In this document: positions 1 through 12,761 of the stretch, one piece after another
Layout of the letters: each line of letters begins with the position of its first letter
Numbering within the stretch: position 1 is the stretch's first letter
Notes under the pieces: generated by a model
Databases searched by the model: none
What the model saw: only the letters and a program-made list of their open reading frames with translations
Told to the model about the DNA's origin: nothing
DNA from: Daphnia carinata
Taxonomy: Eukaryota > Arthropoda > Branchiopoda > Diplostraca > Daphniidae
Reading direction: 5' to 3'
NCBI RefSeq assembly: GCF_022539665.2
Contig: NC_081337.1
Location: 5,246,679-5,310,678 of the forward strand
Length of the DNA: 64,000 nucleotides
Program-made: the position numbers and the translations under genes

Positions 1-3000
1 TGTTGATGCTGTGCTTTACCCCCGTTGTTAACCCAGGTGTTTATTGAAATAAAGAATAGACGATATAGAATCGAAACAGACGAGAGTCTAGTCCCATTCT
101 TCTTTTGACTTCAAGTCAAATATTGGGAATGCGTTGGACCAGAAAGTGTTAGCCTGGAATGTGGAGGAATATCAATAACTCTTCATCTCACTCTCGTATA
201 GTAAACTATGGTCTCGAACGAAAAAAAAAAAAAAAGAATTGTGATTGGTTTTTGTCTGACCAGAGTCTATGACCTGGTCAGGTAGAACTCTATGGAAAAG
301 GCCCATTCTTTATTCTTTTGGCTGCCTTTCCATGCCTCTGGGATAGCCTGGGCATTTTTTCAAACAGGAAAAGAATGTTGGAGAAACCTGCTGACACACT
401 GCTAGCACCCTTTCCGCGATTGACACACGCCCATCTCGCTTCTTCCTTCATTTAAATAAAGCTATTGAGAAATACACCATCGGGGGGGAAGAAGAAAACT
501 AGTAAATCAAGCGAGAAAAACGAATGATCCTACGAGATAGACAGAAGAATGTAAAGAAAAGCAAACGATATAATGGCACACACTAACACTGAATTTGCAT
601 TGGCTTATAGCCCATCCTGTATGGCATCCAGTCTCTTCATTTCGACATCCATCGACCATATACGAGAGCTGCACACATACACACGCCCAAATCGTAAAGA
701 CAACAAACAAAAATATATATCCGACTTGGCTCTACTCTCCTCTTAAAAAAAAAAAAGAAGAGGAAATTCCATTGGTTCTTATTCTCTTGTTTTTTTTCTT
801 TAGATGCGCTAGAAAAATTTCAAAAAAAATTCTTGGAAAACATTTCAGAGTGATTGTCTTTCAATAAATCCGTTTAAAAAAAAAAAGAAGAAGCCGCTCT
901 CGAAACTGGTTGCAATAACTTGCTTTGCTCACGCGGGATTTGGGGTAGTCCGCTTATTATGTCCGGTCTCTAAGCCCTTCAAGCTCTTTACTTAAATATG
1001 ACCCCGGACGGAAAAGGAATATGTCGAGTACAGTTAGAAACCATTCGCTGTCATTCGTCATTTAAAAAAAAAAAAAAAAAAAAACTCGCAATTTGCCCTT
1101 AAGCAATTTTAAACGATTATCGGGACGTTGTACATCAACTTGCAACAAGTCATCAATTTTTCGAATAGGAACCCTCCTGGTGTGTTTTGCAATGCGCACC
1201 TGCCGTTCGTGAGATATTTTTGTTTCTCGTTCTTCTCAAACGTCAAAAGTTGGGCCCGGCGGTGATCGTCTACCCCTTCCCAAAGACATAAAAAACGTAG
1301 TGGCATTTCCGCTCCGGATTTCTAGCACACCTTGTGGTACTTCATACCATTTCCGACCGTAGAAACAGGTAGGCGGACTGAACTTTTGGTGGTTTTCTAA
1401 CTGTTTATTATTAGCATTGTCCAGCAATTGAGTTGTGTTTGCCACTGTCGCCTCACGGAATATTTTTTTTTAGGGGGGGGGGGGGGGGACCAGCCCGTTG
1501 GCCTTCCTTATTGCGTGCAATGATCACGTAGAGTCAACCTGCCATGTTTATCATCCTTCGCTTTTTATCCACTCGTGTTTTGGTTTTTTTGCGCTTTTTT
1601 TCTCTTTAAATTCTTTTCATTTTTTAAGAAACGTCGTTTCGTGCAACAGCGCAAAAGTAAAACACGAAACACGATCCCGCCGGCCCTTCATTATGCAGCG
1701 CGCCAGGCCGTAACGGACTTTTTTTTTTTTCGCTACACGTTTGCATCGTACGAACGAGAAAGGCAAGAAAACGTTTATCAACTGTGGACAACATGTCGTT
1801 GTGGCAGTTGACCTTTTTTGCTTTTTTGGCCTTCTACTAACAACAAAAATGTTGGATTTTTTTCATCCGCATTCGATTCCGGGTATACAGCAATTAAAGA
1901 GCTTTAAGAGAGTTGGGGGGATAGAAACTAGACGCATTTTCAGAGCTGTAAAAAGAGAGAGAGAGAGAACCTGTTTTTTATTTACATTACACTCGTCTTT
2001 CAAGTTTTCGTTTTGCCAAAGTCAAATTCATGGACGAGGATAGGGGGGATATCAACAACAAGAAAAAGCGAAACGGGGCCCGCCCTTGCCCAGCTGTTGT
2101 GCCCTTGGTTCAGTTCTCTGACACTCGAGGAATTAGCAAGCGATGATGAAGTTGCACCTTTTGTTTTTCTTCGCATCATTTACCCTCCGAGACGGGCAGG
2201 GAAAAAAAAAATAAATATGAAAGATTAACAAACGAGGGGTGAATATTTCAATTCTTGTTAAAAAAATTTCAGAGAAAAAAAAAACGGCCATTGTTAGTGG
2301 GTATAAGATTACTCTATATCGGCTTTCAGATCGATGAATGTGCTAAATCTCTGACAGGACCCTTAGGACCAACTGGCCTCTCGCTGCAGGAGGTCTTTGG
2401 GCAAGGCATTTTTGGGGCCAACAGTGATAGAAAAATAGCCCCCCCTCTCGTGTTTGAACTCTGAGATAGACACTTGTTGCCAGATTGCGTGCCCCACACA
2501 CACACACGGCCAAATGGCAAATCACCGGTGAGCCTGTCCAATGGGCATAACAATTCTTATGACTTGTAGCTATTCTACATTAGGACATCGTAATGATCAA
2601 CATTCGTTGATTTAAAAAAAAAAAAAAATCTCGCTGACAGAGCAATCAACATACGTTAAGTGGGTTCTCAACTAATGAGCTGACAATCAACCCCTTATTG
2701 CATGTTTGGGAAAAAAATACGAGCCTCTGCCCAGTTCAACAGAGTAAAAACGAAAATGAATGAATTACGTGATAACGAATGAAAGAAGAAAACAAGTTGA
2801 ACGAGTCATCCCTACATTTGGGTGTAACAATCATAACACGAACGACAGCTACTACTACATTTTTTGTGTCTAAACCACACGAATGTGATTTTCTCTTAAA
2901 AATAAAAGGGGGTTCTTTTACCTGAAAAAAAAAAAAAACGAAGAGGAGGAGTAAGGTCCAGGAGGCGTTTTTTCTTGCCCCCAAACGGTTCGATCGTTTT

Positions 3001-6000
3001 GCCTTGCAGAGATGAATAAAGAAACAACACACACACACACACGTCCAAATCGAAAACAAAACGAAAACGAGCCCTGATTGCCCTTTGTGATGCCTTGCTT
3101 TGCATCTGATTATCAGTTCCCAGATCTCCCTTCGTCCATCTATTTTTTTTTTTTTGGGATTCCCACTGCAGTTCGTTGTTTTAGTGACGAGAGATGGAGG
3201 CCTCGTTAACTCGGGATTGAGATTTGATGGAAGAGGTGGACGCAAAATGTGCCGACGCGGCTTCCAGTCACACAACAACTGACCACCAAAGCTCTCCACA
3301 CAATCAGCGTATACCTGCAGCTATCCTTTCTTTCTTTTCGTCCTTCCTCCTTTTTTTTTTTTTTCGTCATTCTCTCTATTTTCTATTCCCATTCTCTCTC
3401 ACGCCCCGTCCCGCGCGCACAAAACCTTACTCCCGCTGGCTGCCGGTCACTTCTTTTGTTTCAAAAGCCGCAGTCTTTTCGAACTCTTTTTAAAGGGAGG
3501 GCATTCGTCAGTAGGAAGAGGCCTCTTGTCAGTTGAGTCCCTAAAAAAAAAAAACTGCCATTAGCGGTGCGGGAAAAATAAAAAAAAAAAAAAATGCCAA
3601 GGAAAGAAAGCCAATAAACATATCATCGGATTAGACTCTTTTGTTTTTTTTTGTTTTTTTTTGTTCTCATCATTCCGATAGTTCCCAGCATTTTTTTTCT
3701 TCTATTCGATTGCACTCTTTTTTTTTTTTTCTGTGTGTGCGATAAAAAGATTCACATGTAAAGACACTTCCATTTTATTAGCGAGATTAAGAATAGAAAA
3801 AAAAAAAAAAAAAACGGACAGCGAACCGTGCAGATAGAAAAGCCTGGAGGGTGTGTTGCGTTCACGTTACAATGGATGCCGTTGACGTGTCGTCGTTTGT
3901 GCGCGTCCTTTCTTTCTTGTTGTAAGGACACGTTCGGCCGGGGCGAATATACCGAAGGTTAGACATTTTTTTTTTTTTTGGTGGGGAGAAATACGAAAAG
4001 TATACTCGAAAAAAAAAGAAATTACCTTTCACAGGTGATGTAGTGGGAGGATACTGTAAGTGGAATGGCGCGAACGTGAAAAAAAAAGAAATGCAAATGG
4101 CAAAACAATACCTGTTTCGTATGCGTATAACAATATACCTGCGTCTACCTTCACATGTGTACACACCTGCGTACCTGGGACATTCCACAAACGACCCCAA
4201 AAAATGATGAAAAGAGGAGGAGGGGAGACAAGGAAAATATCGAAAATATGCAAGTCTTGTTATTCTTTTGCACTTTCTGACGTTCTGCTGACCTTCTCTC
4301 GACGAGGTTGTTCATGGCTAAACGCGAATATTTTTAAAAAATGCAGAAATCAATTCCAGTAATACACAGACGTGTAAAGAAAATAGTAAGACACTTTCAT
4401 CTTTTTAAGGGAATGCGAACAAAAGAGCCGATGATAAATCAAAAAATGATATCGCACCATTTTGTGTGTGTGTACGTCCTTTGAATGCACCGCCCTCGTC
4501 AAAGAGAGCCCTGATGAAAAGAAAAAGGCCGTGGGACGGAACAAACATAGTGTTGTGTTACACAAGTTCTCCTTTTTTTTTTTCTTATTCACCATGTTGC
4601 CATCCATGTGGTGGTGCTCCCAGTTTTGCATAAGTCGTTTGTAAATGGGATGGCGCAGCACAAACACAAGGTGGGAACCTTTTGCGCTTGGTCATCTCCC
4701 ATCTTTTAAAACATTTCCATCGTAAAAAAAAATTCTTTTAAAAATCCAAAAAAATTCCATTCGTGATTCACGGCCCAATAACAAACAGAACTAAGTGAAC
4801 GTTACGGTGGTGCTCAGGTGCCCCGATGATTGAAATCAAACGATTCTCCATAAACACACAACAAAGTATCCGCGATACAAGGGCGTTTTGTTTATTCATT
4901 TCCGTTCTCGTGTTGGACGTGTAAACGAGAAGCGCGTCTATGAAAAACAAGGCAACGGGAAAGAGACGACATTTCCCACGAAATCAGAGACGACACTCTA
5001 AATAACCTAACGCAGATGTCGTTGGGAAAAAAAGAAAACAAACAAACAGCACCGGCCACATACTTTTTTGTTTCACAACTTGATGCGTTATAATAAAACT
5101 ATAATGGAATACAGAGTGATGTCGGTGATGACGAAGGACCTCAAAAAAAAAAAAAAAAAAAAAAAAAGACATAGTCCAATCTACTTTAATGTACACAGAC
5201 AGTTAGAAAAGAAAATGATAAGATTATTATTTACGTATCTTTCGACGTGGATTTATTCCGATGGGGCGTGCACGGCTGGAGAGAGGGGGGAACACTGTTC
5301 GATCTGATGATGACGAGGATAACAACCAAACCATAAAATCCGATCGTCTTTTGTTTTGTTTTTTTAGAAAAAGGACATAAAAAAAAAAAGGTCCATGGAT
5401 TGAGTGTGTAGGAGTGGTGGTTCGAATTTCATTTCCAAAACGAAACAACCAAAGTACACAAGGCTCGAGGCAGGAAATGGTCCGACTGTGTATATACCAG
5501 GAGACTATAATCATTTTAAAAAAAAAAAAAACGGGAAGGGCTCTTTAAGTAATAGATGAAACCCTAGCAGTCGGGTGCAGCAACCCTCGTCATCTCTCCA
5601 TAGCGAAAACATGTTCACACACACACAACTCGTGTGTGTTTGAGATCTGCCTTTTTCCCGTTCTCATGTAAAAATGGCGTTCGTTTTCGAATGAGATGGC
5701 ACAAGGCGATAATGCGTGAAAGTCAAACTCGTTTTCTTTCCTTTTCTTTTTGTTAAAAAATGTCTAGCTGACTTGTGCCATTTTCCGTGTTACAAAAACC
5801 GGGTCTACGTGACCAAATCCCAATGCAAATTCATCTTTGTAAAAAGTGATAGGGTCAATGTTTAAGCAAACTGTCAAACAAGTTCCTCAAGTCCCGAACT
5901 TCGTAGTCGGGTTGGAACGAAACAAACACGAGAGATAAGAAGCCAAGCGCTTCTTATGTCTATATAAGATAGCTACTGTGAATATGGCGTTTCAAAAATA

Positions 6001-9000
6001 AGAATCCCGGCTGCATTCGATGTCAAGCATCATAAATTTGGGAAATGTTTATTGTCTCCTATGCTCTCACTTTTTGTTTCGTATCTCGAAATTTATATTT
6101 GGCCTTTTGTTTCTCACACACAATGGCCGTGATTTAAAAAAAAAAAAAAAACAACAGAAGAACGTCAAACCGCCACAGGCTTTTTTCGTGATACCTTCCT
6201 TTTGTTTCTTCAACAAAAACAAGTAGTCGTATCATAACTCTTTTTCTTTTTCCTCCATTTTATGAGACAAAAAAAAAAAAAACTAAATCAGAGAAGGTGT
6301 TGCTGAAAGGTGCAAAAAAAAAAAAAAAAAAACAACAAAAAGGGTGAGAACAGAAAATAATGAGAGAAAGTAGTTCGCATCTGTTTTTGTTAAATGAAAG
6401 GGAACCGAATCGTTTTCTATTTTCTTCTTTTTAATAAAAAGGGAAAATACATTATCGGTCATTGATTGCCCTGGCTGTTCCCATGCGAAAAACATCGGCG
6501 ATGATCCCATCGTTAAAAACGTTGCACGAGAAAATGTGAGAGTGAGCCGCTTCTTATCCAAACGCGGGAATCAAATTCAAGTAGCCGAACTTCCTTATTA
6601 AGGCAAAGTGGGCCCATTTTTTTTTTCTGTCTTATTACAACCATTCGTATGGAAAAATAACAGCCGTTGTTAATGAAAGAATGGAACATGGACGGCGTTT
6701 GCAGCTTCCTGCAGATGACGCACTGCGGTATCACTTGACACTGACGCGCATCCCGTCTCTGTGACGCCGTCGTTGTTCTTGCAATCACAAACCTCAAATT
6801 GAAAAAAATAAATAAATAAATAAATCAAGCGGAACTGAAATGACATCATCAGTTTTGCCCTCGTCGTGTTTTTTTCTTTGCTCCTGCGGCGGCTGCTGTT
6901 AATGTTCCAGATCTGCTAGTGGGAGGCGCTTTCTCGTGTCATACACTTGATTGTTAGACACACACACACGCATAGTTTAACCGGGTCAGTTCATTCGTGT
7001 TCAACAGAGCGAGACGCACACACCGCTTGAATTGTGCGTCCATTCGAATATTTGGAAATAGACGATCTTTGACGTGAGTTTTATTCAGGCGTCATTAACG
7101 CGCATGTGTTGGATCATCATCAAGACGTAATCATCAATCACGAAACAAAATTTCACATTGGACGAGCCAAAGTCTACGGTACGTGAGATGAACTTTTTTC
7201 TTTTGAAACTTCCGGTAGTTTTTATATATTTTTCCTTCCTTGAGAAGAAGACAAAACGTGGGAAATGAAATAATTAAAGGGAAACTAAGTCTGTCCAAAA
7301 AATGTGTAGTCTACCCACTGGTTATGTTTTCTCTCTTCATAATGTACCGTGGCCGGTTGCATTCGGTGTGTGACCATTTCTTACCCCCCTCCATAAAAAT
7401 GTTCTTTTTCTACTTGGACGTTCAACTCGATAGCCAGTCGAGTTGAACGAAACCTCCAACTGCGTGACGTCTCCCTCTAAAATTCCAAAGACATTTGGAA
7501 TCATTTCCAACTCGAATAATAATAACGCACGTTATCACTAGCGCGTGCATTGGATCTGGCCATGTTTTCATTCAAATGTCGGCCGCAATATTCGATCGGA
7601 TTTAGATTAGAATGAGCGTAGTCCTACAGTCTCAGTGTTACAAATTTGGACAGCGTCTATTACTCGCCTGCGTGCTGTTAACTACGTAGACATGGAACCC
7701 GACAACATTTCCCGCTGTGCAAATGGAAGCGAGACGTGAAAGTCGATCTGCTCACTCGCAAGTCCAGCAAAACGCCTTCTCTATTTTTTTTTTTCTCTCT
7801 CTTCATCTGGCTGTAAATTGGCTACACGTTTCGATCACTCCCCCCCCCCCTCCATCGTTACATGTTGACGTAATGGCGCATATAGGATGGAAGTAATGGG
7901 CCAGCGCTACTCCTCCTTCCTCTCACTCACAGAGGCCCAAGGTCCGAGTTCCAGATTCATTCTCTTATTAATGCCGGCCGAAAAAAAAAAAAATATAGAC
8001 GTGCAGCTTTCTACATTTTTTTTCAGGGTGTGTGAATAGGTGCACGATGGGATACAACAAAAAAAAAAATATGTTTGAAGAGTGAGAGAAAGGCTGTTCT
8101 TGATAAGGCCAACAAAACAGACAAAAGTAGGAGCTGAATAGTTCCATTTGAAATGTGATGGACAACACTATTGGGACCATGTCCAGCTGGATTCCATTTG
8201 ACACAGTCCAGCAAAGTGAACAGGCAGGGGACCCTTTGAGGGAAGCGAACTCAATTGAGTGTGTCCACTCTAAAAATGAAAAAAGAATGTTGCCACTTGT
8301 AAAAAAAAAAAAAATAATAAAAGGAGAAGATGAGGGTAAAGAAACACAGCCAGAAGGGGGGGATCTGTTTTCAATCATTATCTTATCGTTATTGTTATTA
8401 TCTTAACAAGTGAACTGTGCAGTGGCTGCATCCTCAATGAAGGGAATGGTGTCGCTTTCTTGACAATTTCCCAACATCTTTCGCTGTGGTTCAAAATAAT
8501 CCAAACTGAAATACATAACCAAAAAAAAAAAAAAAAGACTGGTATTAAATTATCAGTGGGGAAACGGCACCAGCTGCAGGAAGTTCCAGCGATGTTGAAC
8601 TAATTAGGACACTGACGTATTCGTAGCTGTGCCGCCGACCGCCGAAGCTCTCAGCAAATTAGACGTTACACACAGCCACGAACGTTGTACACACCAAGGG
8701 GTCACGACACACTGTGTCTCATGTGCTCCAAATGAAACGCGTCGTTCCAGTACCAAATAATCACCATCATCTATGCATCGCTTTTCAACTTGTTACGGGG
8801 CAAAAATGTGGGTCGCCTCCTTTTTTTTTTTGCACGAAAAAGTAAGTCGCAGACACGGAAACGAATGGCAGAATAAAAGTTTGGTCATATCGATTGATCT
8901 ATTTCGAAAGAAGAAAAATGCATACAAATAGGATTGAAAAAAAAAACTGGAGATATTTCAAGATAGACGGACAATAACGAGCGGAAATGGGGGGGCCTGT

Positions 9001-12000
9001 CAGCACTTTTGAAATTGATAAATGCTGGACAAAAACAGGGATTGGTTCTCTTTTGATGGTGGAAAAGGCCAACGTCGAGTTCTTTCTTTTCGAGTAAAGA
9101 AGAAAAACTTAACAAACAAGCGGAACAAAACCACGATCAACAAAAATAGTGCGATGCCCTCGTATTGGAAATGTGAGAGATCCTTTGATTGTGTGAAGGC
9201 CTTTTTTTTTTTTTTTTCTTATAGGGAGTTTGTGCTTCCTTCCTGTGTGTGAACAAATCTGTAGAACATGGGACCCCTATATGGTTTGCTCATCGACCAA
9301 TCTAATTCTTTTAGATAGGGACCTTCCTTTTTTATTGTATTCTATTAGACCCCACTATTGATGGGGGCCACCGTATCTTTTATTGCTCGCCATTAACCCT
9401 CATCTGACCTTTCCGCCGTTTTTATTTTTCGTCAGATCTATTTCCAAAAAAGGGAAATTCTCTTTTTCTTTCGTTGTTTGTGAGGCATTGGAAGACCATC
9501 TATATTCAAAAAAAAAAAAAAGTTTGGGACTTTCTGCGATGTTCTTTTCCATCATTCTCCATCACAAAGAGCTCCAACAATGTCTACGAATAGAATGATA
9601 GTTAGGGCTGTGTGTGATTGCCTTTCTCTCGGACGTCTCACGTTGAACAGTCAAATGATTATACGAGAAGCGGCGTCGGCCTTGTATTACACAAAAAAAT
9701 GGGACCCTCCGCCCCTCTAGGGGTTGCCCAGCTCCCATTTCGGATGGATTTTTGAAGAAGCGGTGAATTTTCAAAAAGAAAAAAGTCTGAAGGGGAAAGA
9801 AAACCATCAGCGCTCAAACATATGCCCCAATCTGTTCTGCTGCATCACTAATTAAAATCAGACAAAGTTAACAATCGTGTCTCATTGGTCCCTACTCAAA
9901 GCGCAAAAAAAAAGAGAGAAGGAGAGCTCATCATTTTCGAGAGATTAGCGAAACTAACAATGAGAGACAGATAGATCATTTAGACAAGAAAGGAAAGTAA
10001 AGACGAAACTTTGCGATTGTTATCGTCTTCACCATCGTCCTTCATCTTTACCTACCAATTTTCGTTTTTTTTTTTTTTTTTTTAACTCGAAAATTGTTGG
10101 GATTATCTGTGGCGCTGGAAATATCTAATGTCTGATTTGTTTCGCTTTCCATGTCGCCTCTTATTATCGAAAGGCAGTCGCTTTACAGAAAAAAACCCGA
10201 CTCGGAGAATTTTTGTCTAAGGATTTAAATACTTTCGATGGCAGAGACGACACCAGTAGAGCGGCAAAAAGCTAATAGGCCCTTCTTTTTTTTTTTATAT
10301 GAATTGTTTAACTTTTTTTTTTTCTATTCGTTTAAAAGCCTTTTATTATTTTTTTTTTAAAGAATGGAATTTACCGGTAGGTCTTGGTTTGGACCCCCCT
10401 TTTCTTTCATTGCCGGACCGATCCTACACATTCGTTTTTAGTTTGAAAGTGTACACCAGTCGTCGCCTCACAGAAAACCAATGATTTACTTATTCCCCCC
10501 TATTTTTTTTTTTTTTAAATAGAATTCCTTTTATATTTAAAGAACGTATAGGTGACATACCGTACCATATGTTTTTATTTTTTTTTCATATTTTGCCTTT
10601 TGATGGGCGCGCGGTTTTGATTCCAAAAGGGCGAAGAAGAAAAAGAAATGGAGTTTATTGTTCAAACGATTCAGCGTGAAGTTGTATTATGGCTACACAC
10701 ACCTGTGTGCGATGTATAAGGGGAACCCCAAATGATGGGAGGCCGTATCAGAGGTGCTATCAGCATCATCAATTGTGCAGTTCCCTTCTCCTGGTCCGGA
10801 TGGCCCTTTTTTTTTTTATATTTTAACAGTCTTAAATTCAAATGTGTGGATGCGGATAGCCACCATCTAACGTTTGCTACACCTCCCCAGTGATGTTTGA
10901 GAGATGGATGGACATCTATCCCCCCCCCCTCTATAAGAGAAGGAGGAATAAAAGAAAAGGGGGACGCAACGAATGAAAAGGTAAAAAAAAATAAATCCTT
11001 AAAGAAATAAAAAAAGGATTTAAAAACATGAGGAGCTATGGCCGCACTTGTTTACCCCTCTGTTCTTGTTCCACTGTTCTGTGTGTGTACCTACAAGCAC
11101 AAACACAACAACACGACAGACTCACAAAAGAAGGGACTTTTTTTTTTTCTAAAGAAATCTCGGTGAGCAGGGTAACCGTGTTTTTTTTTTTTTGAAAAGA
11201 TTTCAGGGAAAAAAAAAATATAAGGAAAAGGTTTGATGCGTACACATGTGAAGGGCTAAGCAATGGGGGGTTATCTTTTCTACATTTATATGTAGCGTAT
11301 ATAAAAAACGTGTACTGCATTTTCATATTTTCTTTCTTCAGCTGGTAGTTGTTATTATTGTTATTATTACTTCCAGTGGGGAGAGAGAACCTTAAGGGCA
11401 CGAAAACATTATTATAAGAAAATCTTTTTTCCCCCCCAACTGGAGATGGACTTGTGTAAGTGCGGGGTAACTAACACACATGGATTGCCCGTCTCCCAAA
11501 ATTTTCTTGACAACCGCAACCAAAAGGAAAAATCAGCGTCAAGAACAAGTTCAGCGAGGGGTCAAGATACACAGGCAAAAAAACAAAACAAAACAAGAAG
11601 TTGGGGGAAAACCTCGTACATGTTCCAGGTTACGAATAAATACTCGAAAGAAAAGATAAGAAAACGCATGGATATTTCTTTTAAAAGAAACACACAGATA
11701 AATACAAGGTGCCTTATAGACTTGTAGATAGAGAAAAAAGGGAAATAAAGAGGGAGTCCTTTAACGCTGCAGGCTTTTGTGGGTTTGCTTGTTAGTTGGG
11801 TTGTTATACGAGCCAAAGCAGAAGAAGGGCATCCAACACACAGCAGCCTCCATCTACGAAAGAGAAAAAAAAGGGGGAGGTTTCTTTCTTTATCGACGAA
11901 AGAGCCTCTGCCCCTTGTGTGTGTGAGAGTTCAAAAAAGAAAAGCTGGCCGGCTTTGGTTTAGACACGAAGAAGAAGAAGAAGAAAAAAAAAAAACCCAC

Positions 12001-12600
12001 AAGTCTCGAAGCCACCAGGGTTCAGTATCGAGTGCGATTCGAACGAGGCATGACCTTTGGACGTGTACCTGGTCTCTCGAGCGTGTGCAAGTTCGATTTT
12101 CAGGTGTGACGAGTGCCCACAGAAAAAAAAAGGACTTGCTTTGTATTTATAGTCTGATAAAGTGCGACGACATTTCTTATCTTCAACGTCAAAAAATAGG
12201 AAGAAGGGCCATAAAGACATTCGAAAAGTACCCAAAGGTCGATAAAAGAAAATTGGGGAAACGTGCTAAAAGTCTGATATGCTGGTGCAAGATCCCTCAT
12301 AAAAACTCTTTCCATTTTTTTCTTTCTTGGAAGATCCTTTTCGTTCAGTGCTCTTACGACTCTTGTTCACTCATGTTGAAAATCTAACAAGGGCGCCAGT
12401 TTCTTCGGCAGTCCGTGGCGAGGAGACGAACGTCAGTGACACAAAGACGCGTATCCTCGAGCTCATGTCACGAAAAGAGACAGCAAACTAGTGCGTGTTT
12501 TCATTGTTCTTATAGCTCGGCTAGTCAGCATATAAATAATAACCAGTTGGGTGGCCTCCGTCAGTCCCGAAAAAAAAAAAAAAAATACACCCATTTTTTT
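1..12600. other. Long stretch without a recognisable gene
   Basis: No reading frame here looks like a real protein. The longest open frames (for example 2,736-3,299 minus and 11,779-12,387 plus) are low in complexity, rich in Lys or Phe from A/T runs, and match no family I know. The DNA is dominated by A or T homopolymers of 10-20 bases, short CA runs and a few G runs. It may contain promoter, 5' untranslated exons or intronic DNA of the PDZ gene that starts at 12,762, since a possible splice acceptor lies just upstream of that start codon. An AATAAA near position 50 could be the 3' end of a gene lying left of the window, but this is weak. Confidence 0.6.
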
Positions 12601-12761
12601 CGTGTCCGGGTATGAAACTTCCCCCCTTTTTAATGGCGCACTGATTCTCATTTGTTTTGCATTGGCATGACTTATTAAAAAAAAAAAAAAAAAAAAAATA
12701 CTCAAAGCAAACTACTTTTCATTTCTCTTGTTTGCATGTTGAATCGATAGAAGCCGAAACC

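Noticed and set aside
2736-3299. 187-codon minus-strand open frame
   Set aside because: Composition follows A/T tracts and a CA repeat; no domain, no splice context, no family resemblance.
11779-12387. 202-codon plus-strand open frame
   Set aside because: Lys/Arg/Glu-rich low-complexity translation of purine tracts; no recognisable protein features.
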